Shown: positions 8,789 through 17,169 of the stretch, piece by piece | Position numbering within the stretch: position 1 is the first letter of the stretch | Layout: every line of letters starts with the position of its first letter | Assembly: GCF_033095805.1 (NCBI RefSeq) | Contig: NZ_CP109901.1 | Coordinates: 310,001-374,000 of the forward strand | Length of the DNA: 64,000 nt | Direction: 5' to 3' | Source: Serratia sp. UGAL515B_01 | GTDB taxonomy: Bacteria > Pseudomonadota > Gammaproteobacteria > Enterobacterales > Enterobacteriaceae | Notes under the pieces: model-generated | What the model saw: the letters and a program-made list of their open reading frames with translations, nothing else | Told to the model about the DNA's origin: nothing | The model's database searches: none | Made by a program: the position numbers and the translations under genes

Positions 8789-10303
8789 GTGGAGAACATG
8801 CAACAACAAGTTCAGACCAGCAATGCAGTCGATGTTGATGTCGCTTTTGCTGATAACGAGTTAGATGAAATTCTTAAGCGTTCTTTCCGTCCGCGCACCG
8901 ACGAAGCATCATCTGCTGTACGCAGAGCAATCAGTACGCTTGCGGCTTATGCCAACAAAGGCAAAGTCAAGGTGAGCCGTGATGTGGTTCTGACGATTGA
9001 ATCTTTGGTTGCCGAGATTGACGAAAAACTCTCGGAACAGATGAACCATATCCTGCACCAGAAAGAGTTTCAAAAACTTGAGTCGGCTTGGCGTGGCTTA
9101 AGCTATCTGGTGAATAATACGGAATCCAACGACACGCTTAAGATCCGCGTGCTCAATATCAGCAAAGATGAGTTGGCGAAAACGTTGCGCCGCTATCGTG
9201 GTTCTGCCTGGGATCAAAGTCCTATCTTCAAACAAATTTATGAGCATGAATATGGTCAGTTTGGGGGAGAGCCATTTGGTTGCATGATCGGCGACTACGA
9301 GTTTGACCACAGTCCACAAAGCGTTGCTCTGTTGACCGAGTTGGCAAAAATATCGGCTGCGGCGCACTGTCCTTTTATTGCTTCAGCCTCTCCTACTATC
9401 ATGCAGATGAATAGTTGGCAGGAGTTAGGTAACCCGCGCGATATCGGTAAAATTTTCACCACACCAGAATATGCACCCTGGCGGCGGTTGCGTGAAAGCA
9501 ATGACTCCCGCTATCTGGTATTAACCTTGCCGCGTTTTCTTGCACGTTTGCCTTATGGTGCCAAAAGTTTGCCGATTGACGATTTTGCCTTTGAAGAAGT
9601 GGTCAGCCCTTACGCAACTGAGGATTTTACCTGGGCTAATGCTGCCTATGCCATGGGCGTCAATATCAATCGCGCGTTCAATGAATATGGCTGGTGTTCG
9701 AGGATCCGTGGTATTGAGTCTGGCGGTTCGGTTGAAGAATTACCCGCTTACTCTTTCCCGTCGGATGAGGGAGGCTACGAGCTTACCTGTCCAACCGAAC
9801 TGGCGATCTCAGACCGTCGTGAAAACGAATTGTCAAATGCGGGTTTTTTACCCTTGGTATACAGAAAGCATTCGGATTTTGCGGCATTTATTGGCTCATG
9901 TACTCTGCATTCGCCCACTTCTTACGACGATCCAGATGCGACCGCTAACGCCAAACTTTCTGCGCGTTTGCCCTATATTTTCGCTACCTGCCGTTTCGCT
10001 CATTACCTCAAATGTATCGTCCGCGACAAGATTGGCTCGTTCCGTTCTCGTGATGATATGCAGGTCTGGCTGAACGATTGGTTGATGAACTACGTTGATG
10101 GTGATCCTTCTATTTCCACTGAGGCCACTAAAGCTAAAAGGCCACTTGCCGCTGCTGAGGTTCATGTTGAAGACGTGGAAGACGATCCGGGTTTTTATCG
10201 GGCTCATTTCTACCTGCGCCCTCATTATCAATTGGAAGGTATGACAGTATCTCTACGGTTGGTGTCCAAACTTCCATCTAGCAAAGAAAGTAAAGAAAAG
10301 TAG
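8789..10303 (+). CDS. tssC: T6SS sheath large subunit TssC/VipB (T6SS-1)
   Basis: A 504-residue sheath protein: ESAWRGLSYLVNNTESN, WDQSPIFKQIYEHEYGQFGGEPFG and RLPYGAKSLPIDDFAFEE are family hallmarks. The C-terminal half contains the region that ClpV/TssH recognises after contraction when paired with TssB. I accept the GTG at 8789 because AGGGAG ends 8 bases upstream; the ATG at 8798 is an alternative. The gene directly follows tssB. A 282-base leader then separates it from hcp. Confidence 0.96.
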   Translation: MENMQQQVQTSNAVDVDVAFADNELDEILKRSFRPRTDEASSAVRRAISTLAAYANKGKVKVSRDVVLTIESLVAEIDEKLSEQMNHILHQKEFQKLESAWRGLSYLVNNTESNDTLKIRVLNISKDELAKTLRRYRGSAWDQSPIFKQIYEHEYGQFGGEPFGCMIGDYEFDHSPQSVALLTELAKISAAAHCPFIASASPTIMQMNSWQELGNPRDIGKIFTTPEYAPWRRLRESNDSRYLVLTLPRFLARLPYGAKSLPIDDFAFEEVVSPYATEDFTWANAAYAMGVNINRAFNEYGWCSRIRGIESGGSVEELPAYSFPSDEGGYELTCPTELAISDRRENELSNAGFLPLVYRKHSDFAAFIGSCTLHSPTSYDDPDATANAKLSARLPYIFATCRFAHYLKCIVRDKIGSFRSRDDMQVWLNDWLMNYVDGDPSISTEATKAKRPLAAAEVHVEDVEDDPGFYRAHFYLRPHYQLEGMTVSLRLVSKLPSSKESKEK

Positions 10304-10585
10304 TGACTTAATTATCGCGAGCTTATAGGGAATTATTATATACACGGATTGTTGCCTACAAATAACGCGAGTTATTTTGTGTATTAATCTAAATTACACC
10401 TAGGTCGCGGGTTACTTTAATAAATAACGAGGATATAGCCGTCATTATTTGGCGGGATATCTACATGGGGATATTTACCTATTAAGGGGGTAACAATACA
10501 GATAAAACCATTTTAAATAACGCGATAAGTAAATGAAGGACAGTTTACAACCCAACTTTAATGACATTAATTCAGGAGTGAAAGA
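10304..10585 (+). promoter_or_regulatory. Leader/intergenic region upstream of hcp1
   Basis: 282 AT-rich bases with no credible ORF between tssC and hcp. The hcp gene itself is preceded by CAGGAGTGAAAG. A separate hcp promoter or a processed leader would fit the much higher Hcp demand, but I see no unambiguous promoter. T6SS-2 has a similar-sized gap (181 bases) at the same place. Confidence 0.35.
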
Positions 10586-11104
10586 ATGGCAGCGTTAGTG
10601 GATTATTTTCTAAAGATTGAAGGGGTAGAAGGCGAATCACCGGATCAGAATTATGCCGGCTGGATCCAACTGCAAGCCTGGCAATGGTCAGAAGAGAACG
10701 CAGGCCGCTGGGGATTTGGTAGCGGTGGTGGCTCTGGCAAAGTCGAAATGAAAGATTTTGAATTCCGCATGGTCAGTAATAAAGCATCACCGAAATTGTT
10801 CCTGATGTGTGCGACTGGCGAACACGTACCCCAAGCCAAACTGGTCTGCCGCAAATCTGGCAGTGGCCAGCAGGATTTTATGATCGTTACTTTCAGTAAC
10901 TGTCTGGTTTCGGCGTTCAAAACCGTTGGCAATATGCCATTAGGTGCCGGAGAAAGAATTGAGGGTGATACGGTTCTGCCAACCGATCTGATCAGCCTTA
11001 ACTTTGCGCGTATTGAAATTGAATACAAAGAGCAAAAGAACGATGGCTCTATGGGCGCAGTAATCAAATCGGGTTACGACCTGAAACTGAACGCACGAAT
11101 TTAA
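10586..11104 (+). CDS. hcp: T6SS tube protein Hcp (TssD), T6SS-1
   Basis: A 172-residue Hcp with YFLKIEGVEGES at the N-terminus, the GGGSGKVEMKDFEF segment, SPKLFLMCATGEHV and a C-terminus of type GYDLKLNARI. Hexameric Hcp rings stack into the inner tube that is expelled with VgrG and can carry effectors. No effector domain is fused. Ribosome-binding site AGGAG lies 9 bases upstream. A terminator-like hairpin follows the stop. Only about a third of residues look identical to the T6SS-2 Hcp, so the two systems are not recent duplicates. Confidence 0.95.
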   Translation: MAALVDYFLKIEGVEGESPDQNYAGWIQLQAWQWSEENAGRWGFGSGGGSGKVEMKDFEFRMVSNKASPKLFLMCATGEHVPQAKLVCRKSGSGQQDFMIVTFSNCLVSAFKTVGNMPLGAGERIEGDTVLPTDLISLNFARIEIEYKEQKNDGSMGAVIKSGYDLKLNARI

Positions 11105-11118
11105 CATTGTTCATCGGG

Positions 11119-11145
11119 CTGCTCCGAAGTCAGGGGCAGTCTTTT
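11119..11145 (+). terminator. Terminator-like hairpin between hcp1 and tssE1
   Basis: CTGCTCC pairs with GGGGCAG (one T-G wobble) around a 7-base loop and is followed by TCTTTT. It probably acts as a partial terminator or 3' stabiliser giving more hcp than tssE transcript. tssE has its own ribosome-binding site downstream. Confidence 0.55.
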
Positions 11146-11168
11146 AGCGCTACTTGAAAAGGTAAACC

Positions 11169-11612
11169 ATGACCATTTCCGCCCCGATACTTTTCGACAA
11201 ATTGAGTCTGCGCCATGAACATGCCCGCTTACCGCACTGGCGTGAAGTGCTGTTACGGGATATCGAAAGCTTGCTAAATGATTCGGCGCACAGTGCTGCC
11301 TTGAAATTGAGTCGCCACCCCTATTGTGAAGCATCGGTGATCAATTATGGCCTGCCTTCTCTGAGCCAGCAGGTGCCGATTACTACCGACCTGATGGAAC
11401 TGGCACGCCATATACAACGCATTATTGCCACGTTTGAATCACGTCTTGATCCACGTTCGATCAAAGTCGTCCCTTTGATCGATAAGGACCATACCTGGGT
11501 ATTGGCCATCCTGTTTGATATCCATGCCAAGTGTAATTTACCCGGTGAAGAACAGCCGATGAACCTGCGCATTGCGCTCGATTATTCCTATGGAATGGTA
11601 CGTGTTCTCTGA
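11169..11612 (+). CDS. tssE: T6SS baseplate protein TssE (gp25-like), T6SS-1
   Basis: A 147-residue homologue of phage T4 gp25. It has the N-terminal LFDKLSLRHEH segment, INYGLPSLSQQVP and the later ESRLDPRSIKVV motif, whose E-R pair is conserved in gp25/TssE. TssE helps start sheath polymerisation at the baseplate. Ribosome-binding site AAAGG. It is followed by tssF after 32 bases. It is the only tssE in the window; T6SS-2 shows none. Confidence 0.93.
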   Translation: MTISAPILFDKLSLRHEHARLPHWREVLLRDIESLLNDSAHSAALKLSRHPYCEASVINYGLPSLSQQVPITTDLMELARHIQRIIATFESRLDPRSIKVVPLIDKDHTWVLAILFDIHAKCNLPGEEQPMNLRIALDYSYGMVRVL

Positions 11613-11644
11613 ACAACACAGATAGATAACAGGAAACAGCAGTC

Positions 11645-13489
11645 ATGCTCAGCGAACGTTTTCTCGCTTTATACAACGAAGAATTGCGCTATCTACGTGA
11701 AGATGGGCAGCGATTCGCACAAATGCATCCACAGGTTGCTCAGCACCTGGGATTGCATGTTGATGGCGTGCTCGATCCTTTTGTGGAACGTCTACTCGAA
11801 GGCACTGCGTTCCTCAGTTCCCGTATTCAGGAACGGCTGAATAATGAACACCCAGAGTTTGCTCTACAGATGTTGGGCCGTTTGGCACCTTTGTGGTACA
11901 CCCCGTTACCTTCGATTGCCACTATTGCCATGGTGCCAGACTTGACCTCTCCTCAGTGGCATTCGCACGTCACTTTGCCGAAGGGCAGCCGTGTCACCTT
12001 GAGCGATCATTCTCTGAATAACCAGCGAGCTATTTTCTCTACGGGCCGTGATCTAAAAATTCAGCCAGTGCTTATTGAGCATGTCGAGTGTACCAATACC
12101 CCACCGGCAAATTTACCTCATGCCGTGGCCCATCAATTGCGTGATGGTCATGCACATCTCGCGCTACGCCTCGGTACTCAGGGCGTTGCCTCGTTATCTG
12201 AATTGGATCTTGCCCCACTGAATCTGACACTGGCGGGGGATATTGTGCATTCGAATCAGGTGATGACCACATTACTTAATAATACCCTGCGTATTGTCGT
12301 CTGGGCCAAAACGGACGATCGCCCGTTGATAAAAGTGCTTGATAAAGAGCAACTGCGCCAAGGCGGTTTAAACGACGATGAAGCCTTGTTGCCAACACAT
12401 ATTAGCGAATTGCCGGGTAGCCGCCTGTTACGCGAATATTTTGCAGCACCCTCACGTTTCTTCAGCCTTGAATTACATGGGTTGAACGATTTTTTACAGC
12501 AGGGCGATCGGATACATGCTTTCGAAATCCTGTTCGTGTTGGATCTGCGGCCCCTGCATTTAATTGATCGAGTCACCTCACAGGATTTCCGGCTGTTTGC
12601 TACCCCGATAATCAATCTTTACAAGCGTCGTTGCAGCCCTGTGCTGATTAATAACCAACACATCGAATATCCGGTCATTGTTGATAACGTGAACCCTCGG
12701 CTGTACGAAATTCATCACATACTGAAGGTGAATGGGCTACTCACTGATGGTAGTAATGCCCCTTTTTCTGCTCTGCATGGGCATGGACGTTTTGGTGATG
12801 ACGATAATCTGGGGGGATATAGCATCCGGCGGCGGCGTGAGCTTAGAGAAAATAACAGTCAAAAAGTATCACCGATGCCACATGACAGCTTGTTTATATC
12901 GCTATCCCCCGGTAACACCGGTCTTGATATTGATCGTGTCAAATCCTTGTCGGTCGAGGCGATGGTTTGTGACCGCTATCTGATACCGAGCCAGTTGCAA
13001 CAACTGCAATTTCAACTGGATGTTGCCCTGCCAATCGGCCCGATTGAGATGTTGCGTTCCCCTTCCAGGCCCCAAGGCGTGCCCGATATCGCTCAAGCCT
13101 GGCAGGCGTTGCAACTGCTTGCCAACAACCCGCTTCGCTACGCCCGACCAGAAGTGGCTGATTGCTCTGCGCTACTGAAAGACTGGCTATCGCTGTTTTG
13201 CCAATCTGGTGAAATCAGCCAGCATAAACGGATCACTAGCCTAAGCCACGCCAGCATCAACCACACTTTTGAACGTTATACCGTGCCGGGCCCTATTGCC
13301 TGGGGACGCGGAGTTGAAGTGACCATCGATTTAAGTAGCCACCATCACAGTGATAAGGGCGCTTTCCTGTTTGCTAGGGTGATGCACCACGCACTATCAG
13401 AATATTGTGAACTGGGGCAAAACCTGCGTATGCATCTCAAGGTTGATGGTGAAACCTTTGCACAATGGGAGCCAATCAGCCATGTCTAG
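11645..13489 (+). CDS. tssF: T6SS baseplate protein TssF (T6SS-1)
   Basis: 614 residues. The N-terminus LYNEELRYLREDGQRFAQMHPQVA then DPFVERLLEGTAFLSSRIQ is diagnostic for TssF (VasA/ImpG), part of the TssEFGK baseplate wedge. The length is normal. The gene overlaps tssG by 8 bases, as is usual for this pair. There is no sign of damage. Confidence 0.95.
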   Translation: MLSERFLALYNEELRYLREDGQRFAQMHPQVAQHLGLHVDGVLDPFVERLLEGTAFLSSRIQERLNNEHPEFALQMLGRLAPLWYTPLPSIATIAMVPDLTSPQWHSHVTLPKGSRVTLSDHSLNNQRAIFSTGRDLKIQPVLIEHVECTNTPPANLPHAVAHQLRDGHAHLALRLGTQGVASLSELDLAPLNLTLAGDIVHSNQVMTTLLNNTLRIVVWAKTDDRPLIKVLDKEQLRQGGLNDDEALLPTHISELPGSRLLREYFAAPSRFFSLELHGLNDFLQQGDRIHAFEILFVLDLRPLHLIDRVTSQDFRLFATPIINLYKRRCSPVLINNQHIEYPVIVDNVNPRLYEIHHILKVNGLLTDGSNAPFSALHGHGRFGDDDNLGGYSIRRRRELRENNSQKVSPMPHDSLFISLSPGNTGLDIDRVKSLSVEAMVCDRYLIPSQLQQLQFQLDVALPIGPIEMLRSPSRPQGVPDIAQAWQALQLLANNPLRYARPEVADCSALLKDWLSLFCQSGEISQHKRITSLSHASINHTFERYTVPGPIAWGRGVEVTIDLSSHHHSDKGAFLFARVMHHALSEYCELGQNLRMHLKVDGETFAQWEPISHV

Positions 13490-14453
13490 TATGCCGGCTT
13501 TGATCGTTGGCCTCTCTGCCAGCCAGGATTTCTTCGAATTGTTGCGCCGTATTGAACGTGCAACACCCCATGAACCCCGTCTGGGGAGTTCGGGTGTGGG
13601 ACGTCAGCGTCGATTGAAGATCATTCAGCCTGCGGATATGGCCTTTGCCCCGCGTGAAGTTGCCGATGTCAGGCAGCGGTTGAATGACCAAGGTACGGGT
13701 TCGCAGGTGGTGATTTATTGCCGTCACTTCGGGCTGTTTGCCCCTTATGGGCCGCTGCCAATTCATATAACAGAACACGCGCGTAATGAGTCACTGGCTA
13801 AGCGTAATCAGGCCTTTCAGGATTTTGCGAGTATCCTCAGCCAACGCATGGCAATTTTGCATTACCGCTCATGGGCACAGCTCAACGTCGCGGTAGGCCA
13901 CGATCGGATCACCGATAATCCTTTTTTACGTCATATATGCCAAATCGCGGGTGTCCACCCCCAGCAGCAGTTGAACCCACACATTGCGCGCATTCGTTCT
14001 CTCTTTCCTGGTGCTTATCTTCCGGGGCGAGGTTCTCTGCGGAAACTACAGGAGATCCTGACACATTATTTCTCTATCGCCATTCGCTTGGAACCTCATA
14101 AAGGGCTGTGGATTGATGATCCTAAACACGGACAAAACCAGCGGATGGGGAAGCTGGGCACCACAAGGCTGGGGAAGCGCTTTTTCGATGTTCAACACTG
14201 CCTTGTCGTCAATATCGGTCCGGTATCTGAACCTGACTACCATGATTACCAAAGGGGTAGTGAACGCTTACAAACACTGATTCACATCTGTCACGACTTT
14301 GTGCGACACCGGATGGTGCTGGATGTGAATTTGATTATTCAGACCTCACCCGAGATGGCTTGCCGTCTTGGCAAAGGAAGTCTTAGCCGTCAGAGCTGGT
14401 TGAAACCCGGTTCTGCTTTGCATGTTCGCCACCTTTACAGAACAGTGAATTAA
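13482..14453 (+). CDS. tssG: T6SS baseplate protein TssG (T6SS-1)
   Basis: 323 residues, starting at ATG 13482 (MSSMPALIVGLSASQDFFELLRRIE) inside the end of tssF. The frame is open upstream but that part is out-of-frame tssF sequence. TssG hallmarks include DMAFAPREVADVRQR, FGLFAPYGPLPIHITEHAR and the YRSWAQL segment. TssG pairs with TssF in the baseplate wedge. tssH follows after 17 bases. Confidence 0.94.
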   Translation: MSSMPALIVGLSASQDFFELLRRIERATPHEPRLGSSGVGRQRRLKIIQPADMAFAPREVADVRQRLNDQGTGSQVVIYCRHFGLFAPYGPLPIHITEHARNESLAKRNQAFQDFASILSQRMAILHYRSWAQLNVAVGHDRITDNPFLRHICQIAGVHPQQQLNPHIARIRSLFPGAYLPGRGSLRKLQEILTHYFSIAIRLEPHKGLWIDDPKHGQNQRMGKLGTTRLGKRFFDVQHCLVVNIGPVSEPDYHDYQRGSERLQTLIHICHDFVRHRMVLDVNLIIQTSPEMACRLGKGSLSRQSWLKPGSALHVRHLYRTVN

Positions 14454-14470
14454 CTTCAGGAGCGATGAAG

Positions 14471-17059
14471 ATGTACCAACGTGAACGTCTTTTTAACCAG
14501 CTCGGCGCCTTCGCCTATAAAACCTTCGTTGAAGCAACCCGGCTCTGCCGTAGCTACCGACACGAGTACGTTGAGCTTGAGCATTGGTTGAAAGTATTGG
14601 TGGATCAACAGCAAGGAGATGTCCCGGCGTTGTTGGCACATTATGGACTGAACCAGTCGGTCATTTCCGCGCGGCTGGATAATATCATTCAGCATATGCC
14701 TAACACGCACAGGGCCGGGCAGGATCTCTCCGCGCGCCTGGAAGCTGCGGTGGAGTTAGGTTTACTGATGAGCCAGGTGATAGGTGTGCAGCGCTCGATC
14801 CGTACTGCGCATATTCTGCTAGGGCTGTTACAGGATATGCAACATCAACGCTGGCTTTATCGTTTGTGCGATGAATTCAAAAAATTGCCGATCCCACAAA
14901 TAGCACAAGAGTATGAGAGCCTACTGCGCAATTCGATAGAGCATGAAGATGCACAGCAAGAGGAGCCTATCCAGGCCAATTCATCCACCAGCAAGCAGAT
15001 GACAGAAGGTGATGCGGTTCTGGATAAATGGTGTGTTGATCTCACTGCCCAAGCCATCGCCGGTGAGATCGATCCGGTCATTGGTCGTGAAGCTGAATTA
15101 CGTCAGGTGATCGATATCCTGTCACGCCGTCGCCAGAACAATCCTATTTTGGTCGGCGAGGCGGGTGTGGGTAAAACCGCTGTGGTCGAGGCTCTGGCCA
15201 GGAAACTCGCCAGCGGTGATGTCCCTCCGTTGTTGAGCGGTGCTCGTCTGCTTTCGCTTGATCTCGGACGCATGCAGGCTGGTGCAAGTATGCGTGGCGA
15301 GTTTGAGTCACGCTTAAAGGCATTGATCGACGGTATCAGCCGGTGTGATCGGCAGGTAATCCTGTTTTGCGACGAAGCACACACGCTGGTCGGGGCCGGA
15401 GGGCAAACAGGTACCGGTGATGCCGTTAATCTATTGAAACCGATGCTGGCCAGGGGGGCGTTGCGCATGATCGCAGCCACCACGTGGTCTGAGTACAAAC
15501 AATTCATTGAACCGGACTCGGCCCTTACCCGTCGTTTTCAACGCGTGTTGATCAGTGAACCCAATGAGCCGACTGCGGTCGATATGCTGCGTGCTATCGC
15601 CCCACATTTTGCCAAGCACCACGGGGTGATGATCCGTGATAGTGCGATCCTTGCTGCCGTGCGTTTGTCATTGCGTAACCTTCCTTCACGACAGTTGCCG
15701 GATAAAGCCATCAGTCTGTTAGATACGGCCTGTGCCAGGGTTGCCCTCAGTCAGCATGCTGAGCCCCAGATTATCGCTGAACTATCGGCTCAGCTTGGGG
15801 TATTGAATACGGAATACCAGTACCTGCAAAGGGAACATCAGCTGGGGGCTGCGGTTAACGAACGACTGGCAAAGGTTGAAGCTGTGATCCCACATCTTCA
15901 GGGGGAGTTGACCACCTTACGCGAACGCACCCAAAGCGAACAGGAGTTAGTGCAGGCATTGTTGCCAAAGGACGATGCCATAAGTGCGATGACCGAACAT
16001 AGCCGTTGGCCTGAATTGGTCGAATTACAGCAAAATGATCCTCTGGTTTATCCGTGGGTGGATGAGCAGACGATTGCCGAAGTGCTGTCTGACTGGACAG
16101 GTATCCCCAGCGGTAAGATGTTGCAGGACGATATCGAGTGTGTGCTGGATCTTGAGCATCATTTAGGTAATCGCATTTTCGGGCAAGAGAATGCGATCAA
16201 AGAGATCGCACAAGCGGTACGCATTGCACGGGCAGGAATTCAATCTCAGGAACGGCCGCTAGGGATTTTCTTGCTGGCTGGGCCGACAGGCACGGGTAAA
16301 ACAGAGACTGCTCACGTGCTGGCAAACACCTTGTATGGCGGGGTGCATAACCTCATTACCTTCAACATGAGTGAATTTCAGGAAGCTCATACCCTATCCA
16401 CACTGAAAGGTGCTCCTCCGGGCTACGTTGGCTATGGCAAAGGCGGCAAACTGACCGAAGCGGTAAGACGTAAGCCTTACTCGGTGATCCTGCTGGATGA
16501 ATTTGATAAAGCTCATCCAGATATTCACGACGCTTTCTATCAGGTGTTTGATAAAGGTTGGATGGAAGATGCAGAAGGTCGCATCGTCAGTTTTCGCCAG
16601 TGTTTCATTTTGCTGACCTGTAATCAGGGGGCCGACGAGATTGAACAAGCCTATCAGGCTGACAGCAGCATCAAACTTTCTACCCTGAAACCGATTGTCT
16701 ACGATGCCCTGCTGCCGCGTTTTGCACCGGCGTTGCTGGCCAGGGTCAATATCATTCCTTATCTGCCGTTGCAGCAAAATGCCTTGGCACAAATCTCTGC
16801 ACATTATCTCTCTCGTCTGCAACTGCAATTGGCAGACGATCTCGGTATTACTTTGTTGACCGAAGGCGATATTCCTTTATGGATCGCCGAACGTGTTTTG
16901 AGTCACCCAAATCGAGGGCGCGCAGTCGAAGAGTTGTTGCGGCAAACGATGTTGCCTGCGATAGGCAATGAAATCTTGCGAAGACAGCACGATGCAACAC
17001 CACTCAAAGAAATCTTGCTGATGGTCGAAGATGCCAACATGAGTATGGAATTCGCCTGA
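14471..17059 (+). CDS. tssH: T6SS sheath-recycling AAA+ ATPase TssH/ClpV (T6SS-1)
   Basis: 862 residues with two AAA+ modules. The first Walker A is GEAGVGKTA near residue 229, with Walker [16 protein letters not shown] near 297. The second Walker A is GPTGTGKTE near 603, followed by [12 protein letters not shown]. An N-terminal Clp-N repeat region precedes them. ClpV unfolds contracted TssBC sheath for reuse. I chose ATG 14471 (MYQRERLF), 8 bases after AGGAG; the ATG two codons earlier is only 2 bases from that site. It is clearly divergent from the T6SS-2 ClpV at 43605. Confidence 0.95.
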   Translation: MYQRERLFNQLGAFAYKTFVEATRLCRSYRHEYVELEHWLKVLVDQQQGDVPALLAHYGLNQSVISARLDNIIQHMPNTHRAGQDLSARLEAAVELGLLMSQVIGVQRSIRTAHILLGLLQDMQHQRWLYRLCDEFKKLPIPQIAQEYESLLRNSIEHEDAQQEEPIQANSSTSKQMTEGDAVLDKWCVDLTAQAIAGEIDPVIGREAELRQVIDILSRRRQNNPILVGEAGVGKTAVVEALARKLASGDVPPLLSGARLLSLDLGRMQAGASMRGEFESRLKALIDGISRCDRQVILFCDEAHTLVGAGGQTGTGDAVNLLKPMLARGALRMIAATTWSEYKQFIEPDSALTRRFQRVLISEPNEPTAVDMLRAIAPHFAKHHGVMIRDSAILAAVRLSLRNLPSRQLPDKAISLLDTACARVALSQHAEPQIIAELSAQLGVLNTEYQYLQREHQLGAAVNERLAKVEAVIPHLQGELTTLRERTQSEQELVQALLPKDDAISAMTEHSRWPELVELQQNDPLVYPWVDEQTIAEVLSDWTGIPSGKMLQDDIECVLDLEHHLGNRIFGQENAIKEIAQAVRIARAGIQSQERPLGIFLLAGPTGTGKTETAHVLANTLYGGVHNLITFNMSEFQEAHTLSTLKGAPPGYVGYGKGGKLTEAVRRKPYSVILLDEFDKAHPDIHDAFYQVFDKGWMEDAEGRIVSFRQCFILLTCNQGADEIEQAYQADSSIKLSTLKPIVYDALLPRFAPALLARVNIIPYLPLQQNALAQISAHYLSRLQLQLADDLGITLLTEGDIPLWIAERVLSHPNRGRAVEELLRQTMLPAIGNEILRRQHDATPLKEILLMVEDANMSMEFA

Positions 17060-17169
17060 TCGCAGCCAGTCGCTGTCAAGTCTACCCACACACGAGTTAA
17101 CCAACGTCGTCAACATCTTTGCAATGCAAGAGGCGGCGGGGATAAACATTATTTTAAGATGAGGTCGTT

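Noticed and set aside
13407..13481. Extended N-terminus of TssG1
   Set aside because: The extra 25 residues overlap tssF out of frame; the ATG at 13482 gives the normal TssG start.
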